Assembly (NCBI GenBank): GCA_008638375.1
Contig: CM018046.1
Span: forward strand, 41,665,706-41,729,705
Direction: 5' to 3'
Length of the DNA: 64,000 nt
From: Nyssa sinensis
Taxonomy: Eukaryota > Streptophyta > Magnoliopsida > Cornales > Nyssaceae
The notes under the pieces were generated by a model. The model was not told the origin of the DNA. It worked only from the letters and a program-made list of their open reading frames with translations, and ran no database searches. The position numbers and the translations under genes are program-made. Positions 1-11,125 of this stretch are shown piece by piece (the stretch's first letter is position 1; every line of letters starts with the position of its first letter).

Positions 1-1294
1 TTGAGGTAGAAACTTTCATTATAAATATAAATATTGAACTCTTTTATGATATATCGACCTATGAAATCGTTTTCCTTTATAGCATTTGTTTAACAGTTAT
101 ATTGTATACGTTTTGAATGACCTATTGACAACTATATTATCTTCTTTGACTTAAGAAAATGTATTTGTAAGATACCCGAATGTTATATGATCTTCTTACA
201 AATGTTTGAACTGTTTTAACTAAATGTTAAATAAAGAACTTTAATTTGAGTAATTGAACTGCTATTGATGATTATTGATTTTGGATATGATTTTGATGCT
301 TTGAATAGAACACTCTTCTATGATTGGTCACTATCGAACAGGTTGTGATTTATCGAACCCATCCCACAGGGTATATTGTGGTGAGTCGGTGTTGATACGA
401 CATATCGAACTAGCTAGCCCATCAATCTCAGTCAGCGAGATTCTAATTTGCTGGCCATAGAAGTGAAATATATCATTTTGAATATGAATATTGAAAATCG
501 AACCATGAATCTGAATTATTGAACTATGAATTTGGGTTATTGAACCATGAATCTGAATTATTGAACTATGAATTTGGGTTATTGAACCATGAATCTAAAT
601 TATTGAACTATGAATTTGGGTTATTAAACCATGAATCTGAATTATTGAATTGTGAATTTGAGAATTGAACCATGATATTGAACTGTGATTTTGATTTATT
701 GAACTATGTTATTGGTTATCGATTTACGATTATCTTTGAATTGAGATATATTGGAACTGAATTTGATACCGTTATCTTGTATTATAAATAAGATAACATA
801 TGATATCTGATCATTGACATTTCAATATTGAATTAAATAGTAGCTTTGAAACCCTTGATATGTTGTGAAATATTCACGAGCTGGGATACTCACGAACTGT
901 TGAGCTCATAGGATTTTTATCCAATATATTTCAGGTGACGATATTGGCAAGGGAATATCGAGTTCAGTCAGACTAGTTGGAAGCTTGTAAAGCCACGAAC
1001 CCTTTTTGTAATAGGATGTTGCTAGTCATGATGTTGTTGCTTTTGAAAATTTTGGACTGTTTATCGAATATGACATCAACAGGCTTTAGAAAAATTACAT
1101 CATGTACTTTTTGTAAATACTATGGAATGTATAAATAAATGACTAGTGTTGATTACGCTTCCGCAATAGAAAAAGAAATTTATTCCACTGCGTTTGACGA
1201 ATGGAAATCAGAAAAGCATTGTGATCATTGGAAAAGGGCTCAGTGGCCGATCACGAGCCCTCGATCCGCATGGGCCGGATTTGGGGTCGTGACA
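1..1294 (+). mobile_element. 3' part of a Gypsy-type LTR nested in a Copia element
   Basis: AT-rich DNA without a credible ORF that ends in the sequence GTCGTGACA at 1286-1294, the same terminus as the Gypsy LTR ending at 55709. Immediately after it, a Copia integrase reading frame begins mid-domain, so this LTR sits inside the Copia pol gene. The 5' end lies outside the window, so it cannot be said whether this is a solo LTR or the 3' LTR of a full element. A 42 bp tandem repeat lies inside it at 503-669. Confidence 0.6.
503..669 (+). repeat. 42 bp tandem repeat, about four copies
   Basis: Copies begin at 503, 545, 587 and 629, each starting CCATGAATCT and containing GAACTATGAA. The fourth is 41 bp and more diverged. 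The repeat lies in the Gypsy LTR fragment and has no open frame of note. Confidence 0.85.
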
Positions 1295-1295
1295 A

Positions 1296-3419
1296 CTTCT
1301 CATCTCTGCCTCTCTTCCAAAACGTTTTTGGGGAGAAGCTGCCCTTATTGCTGTCTATACCATCAATCATGTTCCCTCACCCACTATACATAATAAAACT
1401 CCGTTTGAGCTTCTCCATGGTACAGTCCCTAACTACTCCTTGCTTCAAGTTTTTGGTTGTGTTTGTTTTGTCACTTTTTCCTCACACGAACGCACTAAAC
1501 TTGAGCCTCGATCCCGACTCTGTTGTCTTCTTGGTTATGGTCTCACTCAAAAAGGTTATCGTTGTTATGATCCCATAGCTAACCGTCTTTGTATTTCTTG
1601 TCATATCGAGTTTTGGGAATATAAGATGTTTACGAGTATTTCTTCTTTTCCGCAGTCTTCTATCAGTTATGCTCCTATCTTTACTGATCCCTCTATTGTT
1701 TTAATTCTTAAATCCTATGCAGAGATGCCAAGCTCCTCAGATGTTCCTTCTTCGCTTGTTTTGGCGTCATCTGACACGACTGCTGATACTCCTGATCCAT
1801 CAACTACCTCCGAGCCTACTCAGGTACCTGCACTTCGTCACTCCACTAGAGTAAGAACTCCTCCTTCTCATCTTCAAGATTTTCATCGTTATTATGCTCT
1901 TGCTACTCTTCACGAACCTTACAGTTATCGTGAGGCTAGTGCTGACCCTCTTTGGCAGAAAGCTATGTCTGATGAACTAGAAGCTCTCACTAAAACTCAT
2001 ACTTGGGACCTGGTGGATTTACCTCTTGGCAAGTCTGCAGTTGGATGTAAGTGGGTCTACAAAATCAAGACTCGGTCAGGTGGATCAATGGAACGATACA
2101 AAGCTCGTCTTGTTGCCAAGGGTTTCTTTCAAGAGTATGGCATTGACTATGAGGAAACTTTTGCTCTTGTTGCTTGTCTTACCTCTGTCCGCTCTTTGCT
2201 TGTCGTTGCTGTTGTGCGTCATTGGCAACTGTTTCAGATGGATGTCAAAAATGCATTCTTGAATGGTGATCTTGCCGAGGAAGTTTATATGCATCCTCCC
2301 CCTAGTTATGCCCATCCTCTTCACACAGTTTGTCGTCTTCGGTGTGCTCTCTACGGTCTTAAACAAGCTCCCCGAGCCTGGTTTGCTAAATTCAATTGTG
2401 TTGTTGCTTAACAGGGTTTTACCCCTAGTGCCTAAGACTCAACTCTTTTCCTTCGGACCACTGGTGCTGGTATTATTCTTATTCTTCTTTATGTTGATGA
2501 CATGATCATTACTGGCGATGATCTCTCTAGTATTCGAGATCTTCAGCACTTCTTGAGTCAGAATTTTAAGATGAAGGACTTAGGGCAGCTTAACTACTTT
2601 CTGGGTCTTGAGGTTACATTTGGATCAGATGGGTATTATCTCTCTCAAGTTAAGTATGCATCTGACTTGCTTTCTAAAGCCGGATTGACTGACAGCAAAA
2701 CATGCACTTCTCCGTTTGATCCTAATGTTCGATTACTTGCTACTAATGGTGAATCTCTTCCTGATGCTACTTTGTATCGACAACTGGTCGGTAGTCTCAT
2801 CTATCTCACTGTTATTTAACCAGACATTTCCTATGCAGTTCATCTGGTTAGCCAGTTTATGAGTGCCCCTCGCTCTACTCACTATACTGCTGTTCTTCGC
2901 ATCTTACGGTATGTCAAGGGAACTCTGTTTCATGGCCTTCACTTTTTCTCTCGCTCATATCTTGCGCTCTGCTCTTATTCTGACGCTGACTGAGCTGGTG
3001 ATCCTACCGATCGTTGCTCCACCACGGGGTACTGTTTCTTACTCAACACCTCTCTCATTTCTTGGCGTAGTAAGAAGCAGACTGTTGTTGCCCGCTCCAG
3101 TACTGAGGCTGAGTACCGTGCTCTTATTGATACTACAGTTGAACTTTTGTGGTTACGATGGCTTTTGACAGACATGGGTGCTCCTCAGACGACTAGTTCT
3201 CCTCTTTATTGTGATAATCGGAGCGTCATCCAAATTGCTCACAATGATATCTTTCATGAGCGCACCAAGCATATTGAAATTGATTGTCACTTCATTCGGC
3301 ACCACCTTCAGCAGGGCACCTTGAATCTTCAATCTGTCTCGTCTGAAGATCAACTTGCCAATATTTTCACAAAGTCTCATCCTCCTAGTCGGCTACGTAA
3401 TCTTTTTTCCAAACTCTAG
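1296..3419 (+). pseudogene. Copia retrotransposon pol fragment (integrase C-terminus, reverse transcriptase, RNase H)
   Basis: A single reading frame runs the whole length without a frameshift but has four in-frame stops: TAA at 2409, 2433 and 2817 and TGA at 2991. The domains in order are the end of integrase ([15 protein letters not shown], about 1326-1370), a linker with HSTRVRTPP, and reverse transcriptase. The RT shows [39 protein letters not shown] and the catalytic YVDDMIIT. RNase H follows, with SDAD, ARSSTEAEYRAL, the conserved CDN and an HIEID block, ending at the stop at 3417-3419. The TGA at 2991 replaces the Trp of the usual SDADWAGD motif. Gag, protease and the first half of integrase are absent because a Gypsy LTR interrupts the gene at 1294. 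The element cannot code for active enzymes. Confidence 0.93.
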
Positions 3420-3441
3420 TTGACTTCGTCATCTCGAGTTT

Positions 3442-3450
3442 GAGGGGGGA
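3442..3450 (+). other. Polypurine tract of the Copia element
   Basis: GAGGGGGGA directly before the TG of the 3' LTR, 22 bases after the pol stop codon. This is the expected place and composition for the plus-strand primer. Confidence 0.85.
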
Positions 3451-3591
3451 TGTTTGAATATAAAACCCACATTGTATTCCCACATTGTATTCCCATATTG
3501 TACCTATAAATAGGCCTCATATTGTACAGTTTCAAAATATAAAGATATATGAAAATATTTCCTCAATTCTTTTCTTTTCTCTATTTCTTCA
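3451..3591 (+). mobile_element. 3' LTR of the Copia element (141 bp)
   Basis: Starts TGTTTGAATA right after the polypurine tract and ends TTCTTCA. It contains a TATA-like CTATAAATAG near 3504. The base after its end is the first base of a DLRY-family coding fragment (3592), so the element landed inside that gene. The 5' LTR and the left target-site copy are outside the window. Confidence 0.8.
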
Positions 3592-3843
3592 CCCATCATC
3601 ATATGCATCTCTCCTTGGTTCAATTCACTTCTGAATCTGCTTCAGCACTTCCTCTACTGGTTTTATCTAACCCTTCAAGTCATTCCTACTCTCAACATCA
3701 TTTGCTTCACCCAACAAGAAGAAAACCTAGAGACAGAACCAGCTCAAGTTGAAGTACAAGTAGTTCAGATTGAAAGGTACCCCTTGCAGGAGCAGGCAGG
3801 TATGGAACAGAACTGTGCAGTAGTGATTGATGAGCAGGTGTAG
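3592..3843 (+). pseudogene. F5-psi: 3' fragment of a type I DLRY-family gene cut by a Copia element
   Basis: The open frame from 3592 to the TAG at 3841-3843 reads through the SPWFNSLLNLLQ segment, the amphipathic stretch, FTQQEEN and the acidic tail, ending AVVIDEQV. It is nearly the same as the last third of F5 at 35595-35849. In F5 the corresponding tail is cut short by a stop codon, so this fragment preserves the longer and probably ancestral C-terminus. That ending matches the VVIDE of F2. The 5' two thirds of the gene lie beyond the Copia insertion, to the left of the window. It has no promoter of its own and is not expected to be expressed as a protein. Confidence 0.85.
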
Positions 3844-4840
3844 AAAATATTGAAACCACCAAAAAAAATCATAAAGAATGATAGTAAAATGAAGGATGAT
3901 GCAGTGAAGGGGTGTGGAGATACGGATTTCATTTGTATTCAGTTGAAAATTATGGTGGAGTCATATGGTCTTTTGGTTTTTGATGTTGTCATGATATCAT
4001 CAGTACCAAAGAAATTATTCATTTATTAAATTTTATGAGACTTATTTTATTGGATATAGCAACAAAAATATCCAAGCCCTGAGCCCTTGAGCATCTATTT
4101 TAATTAATAATAAAAAAAAAATATTTATATCCCATGTGACTTGACTCGATTTTACTTTGAGATTTAAAACTGTGACATTAATACCACATGGAGTAATGAG
4201 TAAAATAGTATTTTTAATCTTGAGAGGTTAGCTGAGATGACATTAGATTGTTAGTTTAGTAATTTATCACTCCAAACTCTCAGGTTCAATTCATCTCGCT
4301 AGCAATTCTTGGGGTCACTTCACTCCCATGCGCAGTCATATAAAATGACTGTGAGAGGAACTGTAGGAATTTACTATATCATCAGTGAGAAGAAACAACT
4401 GTGAGAGGAACTGTAGGAATGAAAAGAAACGACTGTGGAAGGAATTGTATGAATTTACTATATCTTCTATTAGAGAAATTGAAGGGATTTACTATATCTT
4501 GTTTTGGCATGACAGGAAATTTTGAGAGCCGAGCAATGTAAGTTGTAACCCATAGCCATTCACTTGAAACTTGGTTTGACGAGTTTTGTTCAGCCTGTAA
4601 AAATCAACTTTGGAAGGAATTCCAGATGCAATACATACATAGTTGATTGGATCACTATGCTGCAGATTTTTTTTCTTTCAGAATTTAGTTATAATAAAGC
4701 TAGTGATTTTAGCATCAATTGATCAACAAATACAATAAGGATGTATCAATGTCTTGCTTTAATGATAATCCTACAAGTAAAATCTGTTCCCACACTCTCA
4801 TGAACGTGCATTTAGATAAGAAATTATTATTTCTATGGCC
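3844..4840 (+). repeat. 3' flank of F5-psi, duplicated at 35850-36840
   Basis: Noncoding. It is collinear with the DNA downstream of F5, starting AAAATATTGAAACCACC and ending near AGATAAGAAATT. It contains imperfect short tandem copies of CTGTGAGAGGAACTGTAGGA around 4340-4500. It is part of the segmental duplication and carries no gene. Confidence 0.8.
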
Positions 4841-5656
4841 AAAATGACTCCTTCAACTTTGTTCAAAATTAGCACCATTTTCTTTTCACATATCACTGGC
4901 GATGGGCCAAAATGACTCCTTCATAGTGAGACATGATCCCGCTCAGTATTATTATCTGTCCATTTTTAAGGAAAAAATTAGGGTTCAATTCAAATAAGGG
5001 CAGGAGTTTAATACGGATTTATTACCATTGATCCAATAATGAATTCAAAAATTTTAGTCAAGCGACCAAATTATAAGTATTAAAATTTAGGATGTTCATA
5101 TGAATATATATATATATATAAATATATGAAAATTGGAGGGTCAAGTCATATTTTATTAAAAATTTCTAACAAAATTAAGAATAAAAATTATAATATTCAA
5201 ATTTTAAGGAGCGAGGTTCAAGTCATATTTTTTATTAAAAGGTTTTAACAAAATTAGAAATAAAAAATACAATATTCAAAAAAGAATTTTGAGGAGGGGG
5301 CATTGTTGTCCTCCATCCCCTTTGCATCCGTCGTTGCATTGATGTTCGTAATAGGCAAGGCTTTTAAAGAAGAAAAAAAAAAAAAACATAAAGAAGACTG
5401 GCCATGAGCCTGTCCATTACAGAGTGTGGGCTTTGCATGCTCAACCAATTTTTGAGCTTGGAACGCATGGATTATGCTTAGTCCAATCCAACCCAAAAAT
5501 TTTGTGTTGCGCTGGAGTCAAGCCTTCAATCCTTTACGAGGATCGAGCTTGGTCCAGTACTCTCAATGCAAGTAGCCCGGCCAGGCCCATTGCCACTGGA
5601 AATTATATTGGTAGTTTTTTTAAAGAGTAATCCGACATTTTTAAAATTTTATCATA
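4841..5656. other. Gene-free insertion absent from the sister copy
   Basis: The sister copy joins directly from the F5 flank to block X at about 36840, so these roughly 815 bp are an insertion here or a deletion there. The stretch holds the phrase CCAAAATGACTCCTTC twice (near 4839 and 4907), a short (TA)n run at 5105-5120 and two diverged copies of an AT-rich phrase ending AATATTCAA (near 5140 and 5215). The 80 aa minus-strand and 68 aa plus-strand frames here resemble nothing I know. Confidence 0.5.
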
Positions 5657-6790
5657 AATGAAGTAGCAGTGTATTATTAAGATATATTAATTACATGATT
5701 TAATTTACTATTAATGTTCTAATATCATATTACTTAGAATATAAAATTTATGATACATATTTAAGAAACATAACAATTTTTTTAAAAAAATATATGATTT
5801 GTTAATCTAAACATTACATTAAAGAAGTTCTATTTACTCAAAAAATGTCCTTCTCTTGTTTTTGTTTGTCCGCTACTTCTTATATTATATGTAACAAATC
5901 TAAAAAAATGTTTTGATAAATCTAAAAAAAATCGAAACTAAGAATAAAATTATTTGACGGACGAAATCAAGAATCATTATTATTTGGACATAAAAAAATG
6001 AATTTTTCACACCCCCTTCTTGTGTCCAGTTTAAAAGCAAGTTAAATGTAAAAATATTTAACTAACAGTAAAAATTAATAGGTACTAATCCTTTTTTTTT
6101 AATCTTTTTTTTTTCATAAAAACGATAGCGCAATTATATTGAGCATAGAGGACAAATCCCCAAGAAAACATACAATATGAATATTCGGACTTTCAGAGGG
6201 TCAATGAGAAAAAAAAACTCCTAATTGAATCAATTTTTTGATGCCTCAACACGTAACCTCCCATTTTCCTCAACATACCGACAAACAAAATAGTGTATAT
6301 ATTTCCCAAACTTATTCTCACGCGACACCGGCGCTTCTTGACTAATTTTTGTTTTAAAAAAAATTATTTTATATAAATATAAATTTAAGATGAATAATTT
6401 ATTTTATTTTATATAAAAATAATTTTAAGATCTTAGTCAATATTTATTTTTTTAAAAAAATAAAATTAATAATATATATATATAAAAAAAAAGAATTGTT
6501 TTGTCATTTAAAAATTAAAATTTAACTAAGTAATAATATTTATAATTTGTCAAGAAAAAAAAAAAGTCATTCCAAGTTATTCATACTTAAACAACAATTA
6601 GCCCGTCACAAACGATCAATTTTGTGCCATAATTTTTTTTCACAACATAATTACTGAGATCAGTTGGCAAGAAGTTTCATTGATATTCTGCTGGGAATGC
6701 CTGGATTGTGGAATTTGGAGATAAGAGGAGACAAAAGTCAAAGACCGTGGGTGTAATCTTTTAAAAGTGGTTAAGAGGATTTCAAGGCTC
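5657..6790. repeat. Block X, copy 1
   Basis: AT-rich noncoding block repeated at 10066-11000 and 36842-37955. Shared landmarks include TTTACTCAAAAAATGTCC, GGACAAATCCCCAAGAAAA, GACACCGGCGC and AACGATCAATTTTGTGCCAT. In each case it lies upstream of a promoter-like segment of the F1 type, so it belongs to the duplicated unit. No ORF is supported. Confidence 0.8.
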
Positions 6791-6833
6791 GTCCCAATTC
6801 GTACGTTTGAATTATTTTGAAAAGGGTTAGGCA

Positions 6834-6990
6834 ATTTGACGGTACAGATGAAAATACGGCCATGCTTGATGGGGCAAGGTTAGCCAATTTGCATCTAACG
6901 GCCATGCTTGATGGGGCAAGGTTAGCCAATTTGCATCTAACGGCCATGCTTGATGGGGCAAGGTTAGCCATTTTGCATAACCCGTGCTTC
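6834..6990 (+). repeat. F1-promoter remnant with a 42 bp tandem repeat (three copies)
   Basis: It starts with TTTGACGGTACAGATGAAAAT, also found 160 bp upstream of the F1 start (11690). The CGGCCATGCT phrase then becomes part of a 42 bp unit, with copies starting at 6858, 6900 and 6942 (the last one incomplete). The unit is a multiple of three and gives a 14-residue repeat (AMLDGARLANLHLT) in one frame. I see no gene behind that frame, so it looks like a repeat expansion in a decapitated promoter copy. Confidence 0.7.
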
Positions 6991-7623
6991 TGTTTATTGC
7001 TCCACCTTTCTAAAATCTACACTACATTGTTGCGAGTCTTGCTCCATGGTAATGCAATCACTGTGGGTGGAAAAAAGAATGTTTGGTTTGGAATTTTTAA
7101 ACTGATTTTGATTATTATGCAAATGATTATTATAAATTGATTAATATTAAAATAATTTGATAAAATTCATGTAATTGATTTTTTTATAAGAATGATTATT
7201 AATAATAATTTTTATTGGGTTAACCGGGTTATGCAAAATATAATATATAAAAATCAAGTATGCTTCGTTGCATAAGTGATGAAGTGATTTCTTCAGCCGT
7301 GTTTTTCTTGTTTTTTTGTTATGGGTCCTACGCATGTGAAAGTTATCAATTTACCCAGAAAATCATCTATCCCACACGTTTAAAATGCTAGAAGTATATA
7401 AGTTCAATGGACTACCTGTCAAAACATTCACTATGTAATCATTAAGACCTACAACTGAAATGTAATTTTATAGTGCATTTTTAACATTTTAGTCTAATTT
7501 AATTTTTATTTTTTTTATTAAAAAAATTTTCAAAAAATTTTTAATTTCTTTACTTTTTTTTTTTTTCTAATTCCACTCATGAAAGCACGTTACTTACATA
7601 TGTACATAAACATATACATATAC

Positions 7624-7662
<39 letters not shown>

Positions 7663-8412
7663 AATTTTGAAGACGTTGACAGTTGGTCGTGTCTTTTGAA
7701 AATAGTGGCATATGCCGGCAGTAGAAAAGAAAATAACAAAAGTGTGCCTTTGTAATTCACTGGAATCTTCTCTCTCACGTTGATCCTACCCTACCCACCA
7801 TTCAGTGGCCAAAGAAAAAGTGCAAAGTGAATCCCCATTTTTTCAGAATAATGTCAATTTGCCTCCCACCGCGTGCATAATAAGACGAATATAAGTATTT
7901 ATAAATAACATTAGAATGAGAGTACATGACTTTTAAAAGTTTGTCGATTTTAGGATGAGTTTGGAAAATAGTTACTTTGTTTTAATCTTATTTTATTTAT
8001 ATATTAAATGTTTTTTTTATTTTTATATATATTATATTTATTAATAAATAATATTATATAAAATGAATTTTAAAATTTTTTATATCACATTTATATTTTT
8101 TTTTATTAGTAATTTTGGAAAAAAAATTTATTTATTTATTAAAATAAAAATTTTAACTTACTTAAAAAATATATATATTAAAGTTCGGGACAGGACGGAC
8201 TGAAGTCGAAAAATATAAACAAAGTCAAAGTCAGAATATGAATAAATCTTTTAACGAAACACGACAAAATCGAGAGCGAAAAATATAAACAGAGTCAGAA
8301 TTGAGAAGGACTACCTCATCCCAACCCATCTCATTGTTGTTCTTAATTATTTTGAGCTTTGATTTTTCTTGAGTAATATTTTTGTGATTCCACCGGATTA
8401 GGACATTACCAC
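6991..8412. other. Gene-free AT-rich stretch
   Basis: Contains TA/CATA microsatellites at 7600-7665 and a partial copy (8178-8345) of the short TIR element family found at 11126, 23398 and 29234. The ORFs of about 60 codons on the minus strand have no recognisable content. Confidence 0.5.
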
Positions 8413-8582
8413 TTAAAAATAATATTGGACGCTACAGATGAAAATATTTTACAAGCATCTAACGGCCATGCTTTATGGCGTTGGACAGAAGGGAAGGGCA
8501 CTAGGGGTGTTTTCACTCTCCTCCTTTCTCTCTCCTCTATTTATAGCTTTGGTTCAAAAATCTCAACCCACATCTTCTTCTT
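8413..8582 (+). promoter_or_regulatory. Orphan promoter and 5' leader of the F1 type
   Basis: Closely matches 11690-11844 upstream of F1, including GATGAAAATATTTTA, CATCTAACGGCCATGCTTT, a pyrimidine patch (TCCTTTCTCTCTCCTCT) and AAATCTCAACCCACATCTTCTTCTT. The TATA box is better than that of F1: TATTTATAG at 8538-8546. The match stops about ten bases before where the F1 start codon would be, and an unrelated hairpin element follows at 8583. The promoter therefore no longer drives its gene. Confidence 0.7.
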
Positions 8583-8716
8583 ATGCAGGGATTCATGTGA
8601 TAGAATTAGTAGCAGTTTATACTTGTTTAACCAAGAATGTGTTTCACCAATTAAGTCAGCACCAATTGGTGAAACACATTCTTGGTTTCGCCCCAATTGT
8701 TTTTTTCTTTTTTTAC

Positions 8717-8749
<33 letters not shown>

Positions 8750-8760
8750 TTATAGATAAA
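8583..8760 (+). repeat. Hairpin element, copy 1 (24 bp perfect inverted repeat)
   Basis: Arms at 8629-8652 and 8664-8687 are perfectly complementary over 24 bp with an 11-base spacer. The left arm starts AACCAAGAATGTG and the right arm ends CACATTCTTGGTT. The element starts ATGCAGGGATTCATG and runs into a (TA)n tract. A second copy with the same perfect arms is at 34003-34200. It could be a small MITE, a small-RNA precursor or a folded leader, and the sequence does not decide. Confidence 0.8.
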
Positions 8761-8800
8761 TATGATGATGATATATTTGAAGTGGGTTTGTTGTTGTTAC

Positions 8801-8873
8801 CTGGTAAAACAGTGGAGACGACAGTGGTGAAGAATGGGACGATGAGAAGGAAAGTGAGCTTAGAGTTTGCCAT
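8801..8873 (-). CDS. Candidate first exon encoding a secretory signal peptide
   Basis: On the minus strand, an ATG at 8873 opens MANSKLTFLLIVPFFTTVVS followed by TVLPG. This is a typical signal peptide: a short polar start with one Lys, a long hydrophobic core and small residues at the end. At 8801 the frame meets CAG|GTAACA, a good plant splice donor, which would make this a 73-nt first exon. No second exon is visible downstream: within about 50 bases the strand runs into a (TA)n tract and then the hairpin element. The gene, if it was one, is probably truncated. The start at 8915 would add 14 residues that look less natural. Confidence 0.35.
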
Positions 8874-8949
8874 CAAAGTGAAGAAGCTTGAGGTCTGTGT
8901 TCTTTCATCTTCCATCTCTCAACAAATTTTTATGTTTGACTTAAATTAA

Positions 8950-9902
8950 ATATCCCAAAATATGATTTTAAGTTTAAATGATTATGATGACATCATGGTC
9001 GGACCACAAGATTGAAAGTCCTCTTTCTGCTTTTCCATGATGGTGGTCGGGGTACAGAAAGTTCCCAACCGACTGCACCTTACTGCTATCAAGTTTAATA
9101 TTTATTTTTTTTCTCTTTGTTCATCCATCTATCTCTTCCTCTCTCTTTTTTTTTTCTTCTTATACTATTTGATATGAAATTAATAATTAGAGTGGATATA
9201 GATAGTTAGTTTAATATAATATATATACACCTAATCTTTGAAGCAAATCCAGTAGAGAAATTTATTTTTGGATGCTACATTATTTATGAATACGGTTCAT
9301 AATAGCAATAGGCTCGGAACCTTCTCGTGAGTGTTCATAATGCTTTTCGAGTTAGATGTGAGTCTGAGGGTTGCATATGTTTAAACATGTTCTAGATAAA
9401 TAAGTTTTGACTGTTTTATAAGTACATGTATTATGTGAAGATTGATTTATTATTTTATGACATATCACATATATTTGTTTCTCTTTCTTCTTAGCCTTGC
9501 AATGTTTTTGGGGTTGTGGTATGAGCATGGGAGAGGAGAAGATACAAATACATTTATAGTATGTTTATGCTGTGAAAATATCTATAAATTACACTCGCCT
9601 CGTTCCTCAAGTTTTTACTAACATACCACATTTGCTCTGAATGATATGTTTAGCACGCGCCATATTAGTGCCGTTCACAATGACTGGAAAATAGGGAAAC
9701 TTGCGAAGAAACTGTGTGACCACGCGCTTCAAAGATGAATTTCTCAATATTTATTAATTTCTATGCTAGCTAAAAATGTTATAGTGAGAGACGCGTCAAT
9801 AAGGGGAGACGAGGTAGTTGGGCATGCAGGTGGGTGCTTCAGTTACCATGCACTCGTGTAAAAAAGTCTTTTGACCATCTAGGGTGTAACTATGAAGCAG
9901 GC

Positions 9903-9933
<31 letters not shown>

Positions 9934-10065
9934 GATAAAATACTTTACAATTTATTTTCTTTTTTATTTTTATTTGAGACATCATTTCTAAATTGGATTT
10001 TTTTTTATTTAGATACATGTCATAATTTCATTGTAACGGGTTTGTAATTAATAATGAATAATCAT
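8950..10065. other. Gene-free stretch
   Basis: No ORF or RNA gene is supported. A (TA)n microsatellite lies at 9907-9933. The sequence resembles intergenic plant DNA and matches no other part of the window that I noticed until block X resumes at 10066. Confidence 0.5.
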
Positions 10066-11000
10066 TCTATTTACTCAAAAAATGTCCCTCTCTTTTTTTT
10101 GTTTGTCCGCTACTTCTTATATTATATGTAATAAATTTAAAAAAAAAACGTTTTGATAAATTTAAAAAAAATTGAAACTAACAATAAAAATATTTGACAA
10201 ACGAAATCAAGAATCATTATTATTTCGACATAAGAAAAAGAATTTTTCACACCCCTTTCTTGTGTCCAGTTTAAAAGTAGTTAAATGTAAAAATATTTAA
10301 CTAACAGTAAAAATTTATAGGTACTAATCCTTTTTTTTTATCTTTTTTTTTTTCATAAAAACGATGGCGCAATTATATTGAGCATAGAGGACAAATCCCC
10401 AAGAAAACATACAATATGAATATTCAGACTTTCAGAGGGTCAATGAGAAAAAAAACTCCAAATTGGATCAATTTTTTGATGCATCGACAACTAACCTACC
10501 ATTGTCCTCAACATACGGACAAACAAAATAGTGTATATATATTTCCCAAACATATTCTCACGTGACACCGGCGCTTATTGACTAATTTTTGTTTTAAAAG
10601 AAAAATTTATTTTATAAAAATATATATTTAAGGTAAATAATTTATTTTATTTTACATAAAAATAATTTTAAGATTTTAATCAATATTTATTTTTTTAAAA
10701 AAAATCGAAATTAAAAAAATGTATATATAAAAAAAAAAGAATTGTTTTGTCATTTAAAAATTAAAATTTAACTAAATAATAATATTTATAATTTGTTAGG
10801 AAAAATAAAAATAGTCATTCCAAATTATTCATACTTAAACAACAATTAGCCAGTCACAAACGATCAATTTTGTGCCATATTTTTTTTTTCACAAAATAAT
10901 TACTGGGATCAGTTGGCAAGAAGTTTCATTGATATTCTGCTTGGATTGCCTGAATTGTGGAATTTGGAGATAGAGGAGACAAAAGTCAATGACGTTGTGC
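10066..11000. repeat. Block X, copy 2
   Basis: Second copy of the block described at 5657, with the same landmarks in the same order. It lies upstream of the intact gene F1. Its left edge starts at CTATTTACTCAAAAAATGTCC, so about 160 bp present in copies 1 and 3 are missing here. Confidence 0.8.
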
Positions 11001-11125
11001 TCGCTTTGGAAGGGAGCAATCTTCATTTGGAAGGAGACAAAAAATAAAATATTATTTTTTATTTGCTTTAAAATTTAAAAAAAAAAAGTGCAGGAACCGA
11101 CTGTGAATGGGAGGATCTGTTTCTA

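Noticed and set aside
503..669. Regular repeats considered as a CRISPR array
   Set aside because: Units are contiguous without unique spacers, and the window is plant nuclear DNA.
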